In this document: positions 26,643-36,652 of the stretch, piece after piece | How positions within the stretch are numbered: position 1 is the first letter of the stretch | Layout: each line of letters begins with the position of its first letter | Origin: Nostoc paludosum FACHB-159 | GTDB lineage: Bacteria > Cyanobacteriota > Cyanobacteriia > Cyanobacteriales > Nostocaceae | DNA: 64,000 bases | Direction: 5' to 3' | Assembly: GCF_014698835.1 (NCBI RefSeq) | Contig: NZ_JACJTU010000004.1 | Span: 248,001 to 312,000, forward strand | Notes under the pieces: generated by a model | Databases searched by the model: none | What the model was told of the DNA's origin: nothing | The model's input: only the letters and a program-made list of their open reading frames with translations | Made by a program: the position numbers and the translations under genes

Positions 26643-27350
26643 ATGGTTGAGCAACTTCTAATCAATAATGATGATTACTATGTGCCAGATGCCAACCAGT
26701 TAGTCACTGAAGATGATACACCTGTGGATAATTTTGCTTCAGAAAAACAACAACGTCTCTTAGTTGGCTCTCTTTACAGTTCTGCACAGCAACATACTTT
26801 TTTAGCAGCAGCGAATGTTGGCATTTACCATACAGACGGTCAACCAGCAATTGTACCCGATATCTTTCTCAGCTTGGATGTGCAAGTGCCTGAAAATTGG
26901 TGGGAAAAACAAAATCGTTGTTATATGGTTTGGCGTTTTGGCAAACCTCCAGAAGTCGTAATTGAAATTGTCTCTAATAAAGAAGGTGATGAACTAGGTA
27001 AAAAGCTACAAATTTATGAACATATGCGGGCTAGTTACTACATCATATATGACCCAAATCAACAATTAGGAGAAAAAGTAGTACGCGTTTATGAATTGAG
27101 AGGAAGACGTTACTTTGAAAGTCAAGAAACTTGGCTTGAACAAGTTGGTTTAGGTATAACTTTATGGGAAGGTGAATTTGAAAGTAGACACGATAGTTGG
27201 TTACGCTGGTGTCAGCAAGACGGAACTATTCTACCAACTGGAGATGAACGCGCTTCCCAAGCCGAACAACGCGCCTCCCAAGCTGAACAACGCGCACAAA
27301 TTCTAGCAGAAAGGCTACGGGCTATGGGCATAGATCCTGACACTATATAA
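26643..27350 (+). CDS. Uma2 family (DUF820) putative endonuclease-like protein
   Basis: A 235-residue protein of the Uma2 family, a PD-(D/E)XK nuclease-like fold much expanded in cyanobacteria. Seen motifs are VPDIFLSLDV (acidic residue of the first core strand) and EVVIEIVSNKEGDELGKK (second acidic residue), followed by YEHMRASYYIIYDP. The C-terminus has a short tandem repeat (ERASQAEQRASQAEQ) and ends in LRAMGIDPDTI, a common tail for these proteins. Natural targets are unknown, and many members may have lost activity. The ATG at 26643 starts the ORF; the gene is convergent with miaA, with a hairpin between them. Confidence 0.88.
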   Translation: MVEQLLINNDDYYVPDANQLVTEDDTPVDNFASEKQQRLLVGSLYSSAQQHTFLAAANVGIYHTDGQPAIVPDIFLSLDVQVPENWWEKQNRCYMVWRFGKPPEVVIEIVSNKEGDELGKKLQIYEHMRASYYIIYDPNQQLGEKVVRVYELRGRRYFESQETWLEQVGLGITLWEGEFESRHDSWLRWCQQDGTILPTGDERASQAEQRASQAEQRAQILAERLRAMGIDPDTI

Positions 27351-27357
27351 GGCACTC

Positions 27358-27412
27358 ATGTAAAGATGCAAACAAAACTTTGCGTCTTTGCAGCTTTACA
27401 TAAACAAAAAAA
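27358..27412. terminator. Probable bidirectional terminator between the Uma2 gene and miaA
   Basis: ATGTAAAG (27358-27365) pairs with CTTTACAT (27394-27401), and an inner stem GATGCAAA/TTTGCGTC lies within it. An A-run follows at 27404-27412, which is a T-run for the leftward transcript. Confidence 0.6.
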
Positions 27413-27415
27413 ATC

Positions 27416-28324
27416 TCACAACTTTGTACAATTTATAAACTCATGTATTCGCTGCCAAACCTTCTCTAATAAATCAGAAGCGTCTGCATCAAACCACTCA
27501 ATTTGTGGATATGCTTTAAACCATGTGCGTTGTCGCTTGGCAAATTGTCTTGTATGCAAAACTGTTAATTCTTTCGATTCATTTAAGGAAATATCCCCAG
27601 CTAAATATTGTTTGATTTCTTGATAGCCTAAAGTATTCAACAAAGACAAATCAGCGCCATATTTTTGACAAAGATACTCCACTTCAGCTACCAAACCATT
27701 TGCTATCATTTGTTCAGTACGCTGTTGAATACGAGCGCCTAATTTTTCAATATCGCAATCCAACCCAATTTGCAAAATCGGATAATTTGGCGGATTCTCC
27801 CCTTGCTGTTCTGAAATTGGATATCCAGTAATATAATATACTTCTAATGCTCGTAAAGTTCGCACTGAATCATTAGCATGAATTTTTTGTGCAGCAACGG
27901 GATCGACTTGTTGTAACATTGCATAGAGTTGATTTTGTCCCAGAGATTCCAGTTGCGATCGCAATTCATTCTGCGGTGCCACACGAGGAATTTTCAGCCC
28001 TTGGACAATAGAACGTATGTATAAACCAGTACCACCAACCATGAAGATAGGTGACACAGATGGAAGAGAATTGATTAAGGCTTGCGCTTTTTGTTGGTAG
28101 TCTGCTACTGTCATCGTGTCTGTCGGGTCGCAGATATCTATTAAATAGTGCGGCACTAATTTTTGTTCGGCCATACTTGGCTTTGCCGTACCAATATCAA
28201 ACTCCCGATAAACCTGGCGAGAGTCAGCACTGAGAATTACAGAACCCAACCGCATTGCCAAAGCCAAAGCCAACCCCGACTTACCTGTTGCCGTCGTCCC
28301 ACAAATTACAATTAATTTTGTCAT
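27416..28324 (-). CDS. miaA: tRNA dimethylallyltransferase
   Basis: MiaA adds a dimethylallyl group from dimethylallyl diphosphate to adenosine 37 of tRNAs that read codons beginning with U. The 302-residue protein is complete: P-loop GTTATGKSGLA at residue 8, ILSADSRQVYREFDIGTAKP (catalytic Asp and substrate loop), GGTGLYIRSIVQGL, and the C-terminal RQFAKRQRTWFK that contacts the anticodon arm. The ATG at 28324 fits the family start (MTKLIVICGTTATGKSG). It is divergent from gyrB, with a repeat block in the shared upstream region. Confidence 0.97.
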   Translation of the reverse strand: MTKLIVICGTTATGKSGLALALAMRLGSVILSADSRQVYREFDIGTAKPSMAEQKLVPHYLIDICDPTDTMTVADYQQKAQALINSLPSVSPIFMVGGTGLYIRSIVQGLKIPRVAPQNELRSQLESLGQNQLYAMLQQVDPVAAQKIHANDSVRTLRALEVYYITGYPISEQQGENPPNYPILQIGLDCDIEKLGARIQQRTEQMIANGLVAEVEYLCQKYGADLSLLNTLGYQEIKQYLAGDISLNESKELTVLHTRQFAKRQRTWFKAYPQIEWFDADASDLLEKVWQRIHEFINCTKL

Positions 28325-28465
28325 TAGTCATTAGTCATTAGTCATTGGTTATTGGGCATAGGGCATTGAGAAGTGTTGGAGGTGTGGGAGGATGGGGAAG
28401 AAATCTTTCCCCCCACACTCCCCACACTCCCCACACTCCCCTGCCCCTCCGCCCCTCCGCCCTCT
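28325..28465. repeat. Short-tandem-repeat block R4 with decamer repeats
   Basis: TCATTAGTCATTAGTCATTA direct repeats adjoin the miaA start, followed by GGGCATAGGGCATT, two GTGTTGGAG/GTGTGGGAG units, a centre GAAGAAATCTTTCCCCC, and CCCCACACT units. The centre matches R5, not R1-R3. Confidence 0.85.
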
Positions 28466-28607
28466 TACACGGGACTGCAACCCCTGTATAAACTTCTCTT
28501 GAAAATGCCCTACAGACGCCAGCAAGGCTTTTGTGTTACAATTTTGGAGTGTTTTTACTTTTATTTGCCTTTCGGCGAGTTAAACCCCACGCATCAGGAG
28601 AATTTAC

Positions 28608-30545
28608 ATGACGAGCAGTTACAGTGCCGATCAGATTCAAGTTCTGGAAGGTCTGGAAGCCGTCCGCAAACGACCAGGAATGTACATCGGTACTACAGGG
28701 CCGCGAGGACTCCACCATTTAGTTTACGAGGTGGTGGACAATTCAATTGATGAGGCTTTGGCGGGTTACTGCACCCATATAGAGGTGGATATCAATGCTG
28801 ATGGTTCTGTAACTGTAACAGATGATGGTCGCGGTATTCCCACAGATACTCACTCACGAACGGGAAAATCAGCTTTGGAAACCGTGATGACGGTACTGCA
28901 CGCCGGGGGTAAGTTTGGCGGCGGTGGCTATAAAGTTTCTGGAGGATTACATGGAGTTGGTATTTCTGTAGTTAATGCCTTATCTGAGATTGTAGAAGTT
29001 ACAGTTTGGCGAGATAAAAAGGTTCATACCCAACGCTATGAACGGGGCACACCAGTTACCGATTTGCAAGTCAAGCCTTATAAAGAAGCTAGAACTGGAA
29101 CTTCTGTCACCTTCAAGCCAGATACCCAAATTTTTACCACTAGCATTGAGTTTGATTACATTACTTTATCAGGTCGCTTACGGGAATTAGCGTATCTGAA
29201 CGCTGGTGTCAAAATTACCTTTACTGACCACCGCCTAGAATTACTCAAAAGCGATACACCCAAGGTAGAATCCTACGAATACAAGGGTGGTATTAAAGAG
29301 TATATCTCTTACATGAACCGTGAAAAGCAACCACTACATGAAGAGATTATCTATGTCCAGGGCGAACGGAACAACGTTCAAGTGGAAGTTTCTTTACAGT
29401 GGTGTACTGATGCTTATACGGATAATGTGTTAGGCTTTGCTAACAATATTCGCACGGTTGATGGTGGTACGCACTTAGAAGGGTTGAAAGCAGTTCTGAC
29501 TCGCACGTTAAATGCGATCGCCCGCAAGCGAAATAAAATTAAAGAAAATGAACCCAACCTGAGTGGCGAACACGTCCGCGAAGGTTTAACGGCGGTAATT
29601 TCTGTAAAAGTCCCCGATCCAGAATTTGAAGGACAAACCAAAACCAAACTCGGTAACACCGAAGTCAGGGGAATTGTCGATTCTTTGGTAGGAGAAGTGC
29701 TCACCGAATATCTAGAATTTCACCCCAGTATCGCTGATGCGATTTTAGATAAAGCCATCCAAGCTTTCAAAGCCGCAGAAGCCGCGCGTCATGCACGGGA
29801 ATTAGTCAGACGCAAATCGGTACTGGAATCTTCACCATTACCTGGTAAATTGGCAGATTGTAGTTCTCGCGATCCCAGCGAATCAGAAATTTTCATCGTA
29901 GAAGGGGACTCAGCCGCTGGAAGTGCCAAGCAAGGGCGCGATCGCCGCACTCAAGCGATCTTGCCTCTACGTGGTAAAATTCTCAACATTGAAAAAACCG
30001 ACGACGCCAAAATTTATAAAAATAACGAAGTTCAAGCGTTAATTACAGCACTCGGTTTAGGTGTCAAAGGCGAAGAATTCGATTCCACCCAACTGCGCTA
30101 TCACCGCATCGTGATTATGACTGACGCTGACGTAGATGGAGCGCACATCCGGACTTTGTTGTTAACTTTCTTCTATCGCTATCAGCGATCGCTCATTGAA
30201 CAAGGCTTTATTTATATTGCTTGTCCGCCACTGTTTAAGGTAGAACGCGGGCGCAATCATGAATATTGCTACAGCGATCGCGACAAAGACCAAGTTATCG
30301 CCAAATTTCCAGCCAACGCCAACTACACCATCCAACGCTTCAAAGGTTTGGGTGAAATGATGCCACAACAACTCTGGGACACCACAATGAACCCAGAAAC
30401 TCGCAAAATGAAGCAAGTCGAAATTGAAGACGCCGCCGAAGCCGATCGCATTTTTACTATTTTAATGGGCGATCGTGTCGCACCTCGAAGAGAATTCATT
30501 GAAACCTATGGTTCTAAACTCAACTTCACGGATCTAGATATTTAA
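28608..30545 (+). CDS. gyrB: DNA gyrase subunit B
   Basis: The ATPase subunit of the type II topoisomerase that introduces negative supercoils. The 645-residue length is typical for the non-enterobacterial form. Visible are the GHKL ATP site ([31 protein letters not shown]), the transducer domain, and the TOPRIM domain with [15 protein letters not shown] and the metal-binding [18 protein letters not shown]. The C-terminus carries [15 protein letters not shown], which binds GyrA. No intein is present. The ATG at 28608 is preceded by CAGGAG about 7 bases upstream. The likely partner gyrA gene is about 6 kb downstream on the other strand. Confidence 0.98.
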   Translation: MTSSYSADQIQVLEGLEAVRKRPGMYIGTTGPRGLHHLVYEVVDNSIDEALAGYCTHIEVDINADGSVTVTDDGRGIPTDTHSRTGKSALETVMTVLHAGGKFGGGGYKVSGGLHGVGISVVNALSEIVEVTVWRDKKVHTQRYERGTPVTDLQVKPYKEARTGTSVTFKPDTQIFTTSIEFDYITLSGRLRELAYLNAGVKITFTDHRLELLKSDTPKVESYEYKGGIKEYISYMNREKQPLHEEIIYVQGERNNVQVEVSLQWCTDAYTDNVLGFANNIRTVDGGTHLEGLKAVLTRTLNAIARKRNKIKENEPNLSGEHVREGLTAVISVKVPDPEFEGQTKTKLGNTEVRGIVDSLVGEVLTEYLEFHPSIADAILDKAIQAFKAAEAARHARELVRRKSVLESSPLPGKLADCSSRDPSESEIFIVEGDSAAGSAKQGRDRRTQAILPLRGKILNIEKTDDAKIYKNNEVQALITALGLGVKGEEFDSTQLRYHRIVIMTDADVDGAHIRTLLLTFFYRYQRSLIEQGFIYIACPPLFKVERGRNHEYCYSDRDKDQVIAKFPANANYTIQRFKGLGEMMPQQLWDTTMNPETRKMKQVEIEDAAEADRIFTILMGDRVAPRREFIETYGSKLNFTDLDI

Positions 30546-30585
30546 TTCAATTTTTTCTCATCACTCTAATAATTTGTGACCCTGG

Positions 30586-30626
30586 TAATGGGTAATGGAT
30601 AGAAAATCTATTACCCATTATTTTTT
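30586..30626 (+). terminator. Rho-independent terminator after gyrB
   Basis: TAATGGGTAAT (30586-30596) pairs perfectly with ATTACCCATTA (30610-30620), and a T-run follows at 30621-30626. It lies 41 bases after the gyrB stop. Confidence 0.85.
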
Positions 30627-30975
30627 GATTACTGCTATTATTTCCATCTTTATCCAAAGGTAAATCTTAAAATTTAACCCAGGCAAAAGACAACAGGCAA
30701 CAGGGTTATCGAAGAATACAATTCAGATAAAAGGACAATCCTTACCTAGAGAAGCAATTGCTCAGTATCCTTAAAATTTACTATAACTGTACTGCTACAT
30801 AATTAAAAATCGAAAAACTTAAGTCTTTTGACTGATGGCAAACTAAAAAATTGGTCAATGTTTTGTTTTAATATTTTTTCTGACTACAAACTATACCGTT
30901 AGATAAGTGACTATATTCATCAATTCATTAATTATTGTCAATAATTACCTATTCAACTGGATTTTAAACAAAGTT
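30627..30975. other. Intergenic region upstream of the fasciclin gene
   Basis: AT-rich, about 350 bases, no supported ORF; probably promoter DNA of the fasciclin gene. No motif was identified. Confidence 0.4.
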
Positions 30976-31614
30976 ATGAAAGTGACTAAAGACATAGTAG
31001 GAAAAATATTTTTTAATATTGTTGGCATAAGTAGTTTGGTTGCTCTGTCTGCTTGCGCTGAGCCTGTCACTGAAACTCCCACAGCAACTATCCCTCCGGT
31101 TACTCAAACCCCCATAACAACTCCTTCTCCCATCACACAAACTCCCGCTCCCAGCCAAAATTTAGCAGAGCTGGCAAAATCAGCAGTAGCTCAGGGACAG
31201 TTTCAAACTCTCATAAAAGCAGTGGGAGCCGCCGGCATAAATGAACAATTGACTACACCAGGCCCTTACACAGTTTTTGCACCTACTGACGCAGCTTTCT
31301 CTGCTTTACCAAAAGCTACTTTAGATAAACTTTTACAACCTGCTAACAAGCAACAATTAGTCAGGCTTTTGGCTTACCACGTTATACCCGGTCGAATTAC
31401 CTCCCAAGAGTTAAAATCCGGACAAGTAAAAACTATGGAAGGCACTCCCGTAAAAATTACAGTCGATCCTAGTACTAAAACTATAACCGTCAACAACGCT
31501 AAAGTGACTCAGCCCGATATCCCAGCTAGCAATGGCATCGTTCACATAGTTGACCGGGTAATTGTTCCACCCAATTTTCCCGCAAGTTTAAATGCCACGC
31601 CAACACCACGGTAG
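30976..31614 (+). CDS. Fasciclin (FAS1) domain lipoprotein
   Basis: A 212-residue exported protein. The signal peptide ends in a lipobox (ALSAC), so it should be lipid-anchored at residue about 28. A proline/threonine-rich linker (TPITTPSPITQTPAP) precedes one FAS1 domain that shows the two conserved boxes: TVFAPTDAAFSALP and the C-terminal NGIVHIVDRVIVPP, with the YH motif in LAYHVIPG. FAS1 domains mediate adhesion or protein contacts at the cell surface. The ATG at 30976 is preferred over the ORF start at 30907 because it gives a normal signal peptide. No partner gene lies close by. Confidence 0.92.
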   Translation: MKVTKDIVGKIFFNIVGISSLVALSACAEPVTETPTATIPPVTQTPITTPSPITQTPAPSQNLAELAKSAVAQGQFQTLIKAVGAAGINEQLTTPGPYTVFAPTDAAFSALPKATLDKLLQPANKQQLVRLLAYHVIPGRITSQELKSGQVKTMEGTPVKITVDPSTKTITVNNAKVTQPDIPASNGIVHIVDRVIVPPNFPASLNATPTPR

Positions 31615-31664
31615 TTGGAAAAAGTTAATACATCTATGATTTCTCAAACCTGACTTGACCTTTT

Positions 31665-31702
31665 TTAGGACAAGGAGAAAAATAAAAACTCCTTTTTCCT
31701 AA
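31665..31702 (+). terminator. Possible terminator after the fasciclin gene
   Basis: TTAGGACAAGGAG pairs with CTCCTTTTTCCTAA with a small internal loop. Only a short T-rich stretch follows (GGTTTTGG), so termination strength is uncertain. Confidence 0.45.
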
Positions 31703-33170
31703 GGTTTTGGGAACTTATAAATTCAAGCCCGCAAGAATTATAATTCATTAATACATATACTACAAGAAAAACTCAATTTTTCAGTTAGCAACTCATCATA
31801 TAATTTTATTTATTGTAAAGATTTAAAAAAACCAATGTTAAAGTACCAATAAAATACCAACATTGTTGGAAGCCAGTCAATGAATACCTTGTGTCCCAAC
31901 TCGCTGACTTAATTGCGCCCACCAGTGAGAAACACATTTGTTATGCTTGAATAACATAACTAAATATCATCTATCAAACAACAGTTAATAAGTATCTTGA
32001 GGATTTCTCATAATCAGATGACAAAACCATCAGAATTTACTGGATGAGAAGTATTTAAAATAACAAATACTTTACGTAAAAAAGCTTCTTAACCAAGTTA
32101 TCAGGCAAATCTTTGATTTTTCTTTGCTCAATACAATGCCTAGTGGGAGCAAACACCATCTGACTGAAAACTTGTTAATATCTTCATGTACTACCCTGGA
32201 AATAGCTATTGCATCGCATGTATTCAATGTACTTCTGCCTTAGGTAAACTAATATCAACGATTTTTCAGGGCAAATCATTTTTGAATTGATTAAAATATC
32301 GTTGTATACAATAAGAAGAGTTTGTCAAGTTTCATAGGGCTGAAATCGCCACAGTGCGCTAACGTGTGAATAAGACCAAATTAGTTAAACCTAAAGCGAT
32401 CTGCTATCAGGTCGATTCTGCGACAACCTCAACTCCTCAGTTAAGGTAATGATTACGCAAAAGGTTAACTTATTTTAGGCAAGTACCACGGCTGTTGTTG
32501 TATTTATTCATAGGAAAACCCACTTTGATCCAAGGACTGATAATTTATGAAGGAAATGTAAAATAGGTAGGTTAAGGCTTTTCACCTGAGTTAACATAAC
32601 AATGCACTCTTTCTCAGTAATTAATGTTGTGTAAAATACATGAAATCGAGCCAAACAAAGTGTACTTAACTTTTAAACGTAATCAAAGAACCACTGCAAT
32701 TCCGAGAAGTCTAGAAAATATTTAAGGGTGTAATTCCCGTGTTTAATGTCTTTTTGGTAAAAGTGGCTAACACTTGTTTAATAAATTCATGATCGATACA
32801 CAAAATAGAGTGCAATTTCTGTGAAACAGGCTACAATCGGAAGAGTCTTTACTACGAAAATCTGCCAAAAGTCTGAATTTGTTTGTATCAAGTTGGCAAG
32901 TTTTTGGTAAAGGTGAGTCTTTTTTTAAGACCAGTCCTTAAAAAATATGTGTGATAGCAACACATATGACATTTACTTTCATTGAGCAAGTCACCTTTTA
33001 GTAGTGACTTAAACTAAAGTAAAAAGCCCTCCAACAGAGGTGCAAAAGTGCCGAAAATATTTTTGGTAAATCTGCCAAAAAGTTTATTTTCGGTTGTCAA
33101 CAAGCTCGTTTTAAAGAGCATTAAACACATCTTGAGTAATTGATTCTGCAAGGAGCATGAGGAACGCGGC
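31703..33170. promoter_or_regulatory. Long non-coding leader region upstream of sigA
   Basis: Nearly 1.5 kb without a supported ORF on either strand. The proximal 420 bases hold three exact copies of TTTTTGGTAAA (32751, 32901, 33060), two copies of ATCTGCCAAAA (about 32859 and 33066), and two simple hairpins: ATATGTGT/ACACATAT (32945-32967) and AAGTCAC/GTGACTT (32988-33010). This looks like a leader with several promoters or an untranslated regulatory segment. No known riboswitch was recognised. Confidence 0.5.
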
Positions 33171-34340
33171 ATGAACCAGGCTAACAACGTACTCGAAAGC
33201 ATATATCAGCCTGACCTAGAAATAATGAATCAGCCTGAGCTCGAGTTAGAAGAACTCTTAATTGATGATGAAGAGGACTTGCTGATCGTAGATGAAGGTG
33301 AAGATGAGTTTTTAGAGCCTCAGTCTGATGAGGACGACGCAAAGTCTGGAAAAGCCGCTAAATCGCGTCGTCGGACACAAAGCAAGAAAAAGCACTATAC
33401 AGAAGATTCGATTCGGCTTTACTTGCAAGAGATTGGTAGAATTCGTCTATTGCGGGCAGATGAAGAAATTGAATTGGCCCGTAAAATTGCTGATTTGCTC
33501 GAATTAGAAAGGGTACGGGAAAGACTTTCAGAACAGTTAGATCGCGATCCTCGCGATAGTGAATGGGCAGAAGCCGTGCAACTGCCACTACCAGCTTTTC
33601 GTTATCGCCTGCATGTTGGACGCAGGGCGAAAGACAAGATGGTGCAATCTAACTTGCGTCTTGTAGTTTCAATTGCTAAGAAATACATGAATCGTGGTTT
33701 GTCATTCCAAGACTTAATTCAAGAAGGCAGTCTTGGTTTGATTCGCGCCGCTGAAAAGTTTGACCACGAAAAGGGTTATAAGTTTTCTACCTACGCTACA
33801 TGGTGGATTCGTCAAGCAATTACCCGCGCGATCGCCGATCAATCCCGCACAATTCGTCTTCCTGTCCATCTTTACGAAACCATTTCTCGAATTAAGAAAA
33901 CTACCAAATTATTATCTCAAGAAATGGGTCGCAAACCCACGGAAGAAGAAATCGCCACTCGTATGGAAATGACCATTGAGAAGTTGCGGTTTATTGCTAA
34001 ATCAGCCCAATTACCTATTTCATTAGAAACGCCCATTGGCAAAGAAGAAGACTCTCGCTTGGGCGATTTTATTGAATCCGATGGTGAAACACCAGAAGAT
34101 CAAGTTTCCAAAAATCTGCTGCGCGAAGACCTAGAAAAAGTCCTCGATAGTCTTAGCCCTCGCGAACGCGATGTTCTCAGACTACGCTACGGCTTGGATG
34201 ATGGTCGGATGAAGACACTTGAAGAAATTGGGCAGATTTTCAACGTCACTCGCGAACGCATTCGTCAAATTGAAGCGAAGGCACTCCGCAAGTTACGTCA
34301 TCCAAATCGCAACAGCGTTCTCAAGGAATATATTCGGTAA
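33171..34340 (+). CDS. sigA: Principal (group 1) RNA polymerase sigma factor
   Basis: A 389-residue primary sigma factor, the vegetative SigA/RpoD of cyanobacteria. After an acidic N-terminus come region 1.2 ([16 protein letters not shown]), region 2 with [16 protein letters not shown] and the promoter-melting/-10 helix [17 protein letters not shown], the RLPVHL segment of region 3, and region 4 with [12 protein letters not shown] and the -35 binding helix [17 protein letters not shown]. It lacks the long non-conserved insert of E. coli sigma-70, as usual for the phylum. The ATG at 33171 follows AAGGAG and GAGGAAC. A clear terminator ends the unit. Confidence 0.96.
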   Translation: MNQANNVLESIYQPDLEIMNQPELELEELLIDDEEDLLIVDEGEDEFLEPQSDEDDAKSGKAAKSRRRTQSKKKHYTEDSIRLYLQEIGRIRLLRADEEIELARKIADLLELERVRERLSEQLDRDPRDSEWAEAVQLPLPAFRYRLHVGRRAKDKMVQSNLRLVVSIAKKYMNRGLSFQDLIQEGSLGLIRAAEKFDHEKGYKFSTYATWWIRQAITRAIADQSRTIRLPVHLYETISRIKKTTKLLSQEMGRKPTEEEIATRMEMTIEKLRFIAKSAQLPISLETPIGKEEDSRLGDFIESDGETPEDQVSKNLLREDLEKVLDSLSPRERDVLRLRYGLDDGRMKTLEEIGQIFNVTRERIRQIEAKALRKLRHPNRNSVLKEYIR

Positions 34341-34403
34341 TCAAGAGTCATTTATCAATAGTCATTAGTGAATAAACTCACAAATGGCTAATAAAAAACA
34401 AAT

Positions 34404-34440
34404 AAAAACCTGGTAGTGGGTAATCACTCCAGGTTTTTTT
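34404..34440 (+). terminator. Rho-independent terminator after sigA
   Basis: AAAAACCTGG (34404-34413) and CCAGGTTTTT (34429-34438) form a stem followed directly by Ts. The A/T symmetry means it may also end transcription from the convergent hliP gene. Confidence 0.9.
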
Positions 34441-34557
34441 ATTTATGGGTCATTTCAGATATTAAAACTTATACCAATTTGAAATTTGAAAAATGAATTT
34501 GCAGAACCCTTTCTGGAAAAGAAATTCTCAATTCAAAATCTAAAATTCAAAATGGTA

Positions 34558-34740
34558 TTAGAGGATACCCCAGAAGTGCAAGAAACCTTGGCCAGAAAAA
34601 AGTTCAACTAATACTGCCGCTAAAAAGCCAATCATTGCTAGGCGGCCGTTCCAAATTTCTGCTTGTGGAGTAAAGCCCCAACGCCAAGCATTACGATCTT
34701 CAACTACAGGAGTAGTGACTTTTGTTGTTGCATTTGTCAT
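34558..34740 (-). CDS. High-light-inducible protein (HLIP/SCP, one-helix CAB-like)
   Basis: A 60-residue thylakoid protein with one membrane helix and the chlorophyll-binding motif [20 protein letters not shown], where Glu and Asn/Arg positions match CAB-family helices. Such proteins associate with photosystem II assembly intermediates, carry chlorophyll and carotenoid, and protect against excess light. The upstream WRWGFTPQ segment is also typical. The ATG at 34740 is chosen because GGAG lies about 10 bases upstream; a GTG three codons earlier is possible. The gene is single and convergent with sigA. Confidence 0.93.
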   Translation of the reverse strand: MTNATTKVTTPVVEDRNAWRWGFTPQAEIWNGRLAMIGFLAAVLVELFSGQGFLHFWGIL

Positions 34741-34749
34741 GGTTATCAC

Positions 34750-35299
34750 TCCAAATTCTATTTTTAACTTTTATTGCCTTACGTAAACTAATATAACAAA
34801 TATTTTAATAAAAACAACGATTATTATATTTTTGTTGCAATGTCTTGACATTGGATGTGGTAGTAAATCAACAAGTATTAAAACATCTATCTTTCGATAC
34901 AACTATTTAAGACTTTTGTAGAGCAGAGTAAATTATTGAGATTTTTTATCAATTATTTTAACATCTAAGCAGTTATGGATGGCTATAATCTTTGAAAAAC
35001 AAGAATTTAAATTCCAAATAATATGTATTAACTATGAATTAATTAGTATTTATTAGCATTAATTTAGAAATCTAGGGTACGGTTCATAGGTTAAAAGTCC
35101 GTTGTTTAGCAATCTTGTAGTTGAAGACTTAAATAATTAACAGTGGTTGCGATCTACCCACTTACTAAAAGTATTAATTTAGCTTTGTCATCAAGATAGT
35201 TAAGTTAGAGTTATTACAAATAAAACTAATTTATAATTTAAAGCAATTTCTATTTAATAAATTAATGCTTAGACTGTTTGTTAGTAGATCAAAAAACTT
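34750..35299. other. AT-rich intergenic region
   Basis: About 550 bases between divergent genes with no supported ORF. It should hold the promoters of hliP and the methyltransferase gene; none could be placed. Confidence 0.4.
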
Positions 35300-36172
35300 A
35301 TGAACAAACAGCAAACTAATGACTTTGAGAAAATTGTCCTTACTGGTTTTATGGTTAGTCTAGCTAGACAGTTCACAGATATTTCTTATGCTAAGGAGTT
35401 GGCACAATTAATAGAAAGGCAAGGGTTGGTAAAGCTACCTCAACCACAAAATCAAGACAAAAGCGTTTTGCTTACCGCACGTGTGGAAGCTCGTTATAAA
35501 GCTATGAATAAGGTTATAGCTGAATATCAAATAACACAAGTTCTAGAACTAGCATCTGGTTTGTTATCGCGTGGACTTGTGATGTCTAGCAATCCGAATA
35601 TTACTTTTATTGAAAGTGACTTGCCACAGATGATTCGTTGCAAACAGCAACTAATTCAGCAACTAGTCGGGGAACGTCCTAACCTGCATTTTCTAGAAAT
35701 TGATGCTACTAGCCGTCCTAGCGAGTTTTCCAAGAGTACTCCTTTACTCAAAGCCGGACAACCAGTGATGATTTTGTGTGAAGGATTGCTGACACATCTA
35801 ACTTTGGCAGAAAAACAACTTGTGTGTGCCAATATTCGGGATATGCTTCACTCTTATGGTGGTGTTTGGATTACTCCTGATTTCATTGATACAGGTAGTT
35901 TAGTGCGATCGCAACAAGATGACTCAGATTTACAAAAGCTATTACAAACAGGTACTAACCTCACAGGCAGATCTTTAGTAAATAATAATTTTGGCACACT
36001 CGATCTAGCACGGCAGTTTGTTTACGAACAAGGTTTTCGTGTAACAGAACATAGTATGTTGAACGTCATAGACGAGTTAAGCTGCTTAGAAATTTTGGGC
36101 ATCGACAAAGAAGTGGTAAGGAAAATGCTTGCTACTCAATCTGTCTTCGCGCTCACTGTTGATGTTGCTTGA
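35300..36172 (+). CDS. Class I SAM methyltransferase, leucine carboxyl methyltransferase-like
   Basis: A 290-residue protein resembling the LCMT/PPM1 branch of SAM-dependent methyltransferases. Motif I appears as VLELASGLLSRGL (glycine-poor but recognisable), an acidic motif II as TFIESDLPQMI, and the post-I core as PVMILCEGLLTHLTLAEKQ. The substrate is unknown; members methylate carboxyl or O/N groups of small molecules. No Shine-Dalgarno is evident before the ATG at 35300, and the region upstream is very AT-rich. It is convergent with the GNAT gene, with an 8-base gap. Confidence 0.75.
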   Translation: MNKQQTNDFEKIVLTGFMVSLARQFTDISYAKELAQLIERQGLVKLPQPQNQDKSVLLTARVEARYKAMNKVIAEYQITQVLELASGLLSRGLVMSSNPNITFIESDLPQMIRCKQQLIQQLVGERPNLHFLEIDATSRPSEFSKSTPLLKAGQPVMILCEGLLTHLTLAEKQLVCANIRDMLHSYGGVWITPDFIDTGSLVRSQQDDSDLQKLLQTGTNLTGRSLVNNNFGTLDLARQFVYEQGFRVTEHSMLNVIDELSCLEILGIDKEVVRKMLATQSVFALTVDVA

Positions 36173-36179
36173 TTTTTAC

Positions 36180-36644
36180 TTAGTGCCAAACAATTTCCAT
36201 TTCTTTTGTAGTTGAGATAAAGCCAAGCTTTTCGTAAAGACTTTTGCCATCCTTGGTAGTGTGGAGCCAGATGCGTTTTGCCTCAGTCTCTTTGACAAAG
36301 CTAATAGTTTCCTTTAAAAGTGCTGTAGCAATTCCCTGGCTTCGCCATTGTGGAATTGTATAAACGTTCATAATATAAGCTTCTAAGCCCGACAAATTGC
36401 CGTCATAGGGAGGCCGTGTAAAAAGTACCAAGCCGCTAGTAGCCACAATTTGATTTTCCACCTCAGCAACCCAAACCAAAAACTCACCTTGCGGCATTTT
36501 ATTTGCCAAATAGTTTTTAGTAGCTGCTCGGATCGCTGCTGTTTCGGTATTATCTTGAATATCGCCAGCCTCACGCAGGAGTTCAAGGCGTAGTCGAACT
36601 AGCGCCTCTAAATCCCCTAAATTGGCTCGCCGGAGGTTTAACAT
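36180..36644 (-). CDS. GNAT family N-acetyltransferase
   Basis: A 154-residue GNAT acetyltransferase. The acetyl-CoA binding segment is seen as QWRSQGIATALLKETISF (the Q/RxxGxG/A pattern), preceded by the strand NVYTIP and followed by the C-terminal LHTTKDGKSLYEKLGF. The substrate cannot be deduced. It starts 8 bases after the gyrA stop codon, on the same strand, so it is almost certainly transcribed with gyrA. No obvious Shine-Dalgarno precedes the ATG at 36644, which suggests translational coupling. Confidence 0.88.
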   Translation of the reverse strand: MLNLRRANLGDLEALVRLRLELLREAGDIQDNTETAAIRAATKNYLANKMPQGEFLVWVAEVENQIVATSGLVLFTRPPYDGNLSGLEAYIMNVYTIPQWRSQGIATALLKETISFVKETEAKRIWLHTTKDGKSLYEKLGFISTTKEMEIVWH

Positions 36645-36652
36645 CGTTTTTA

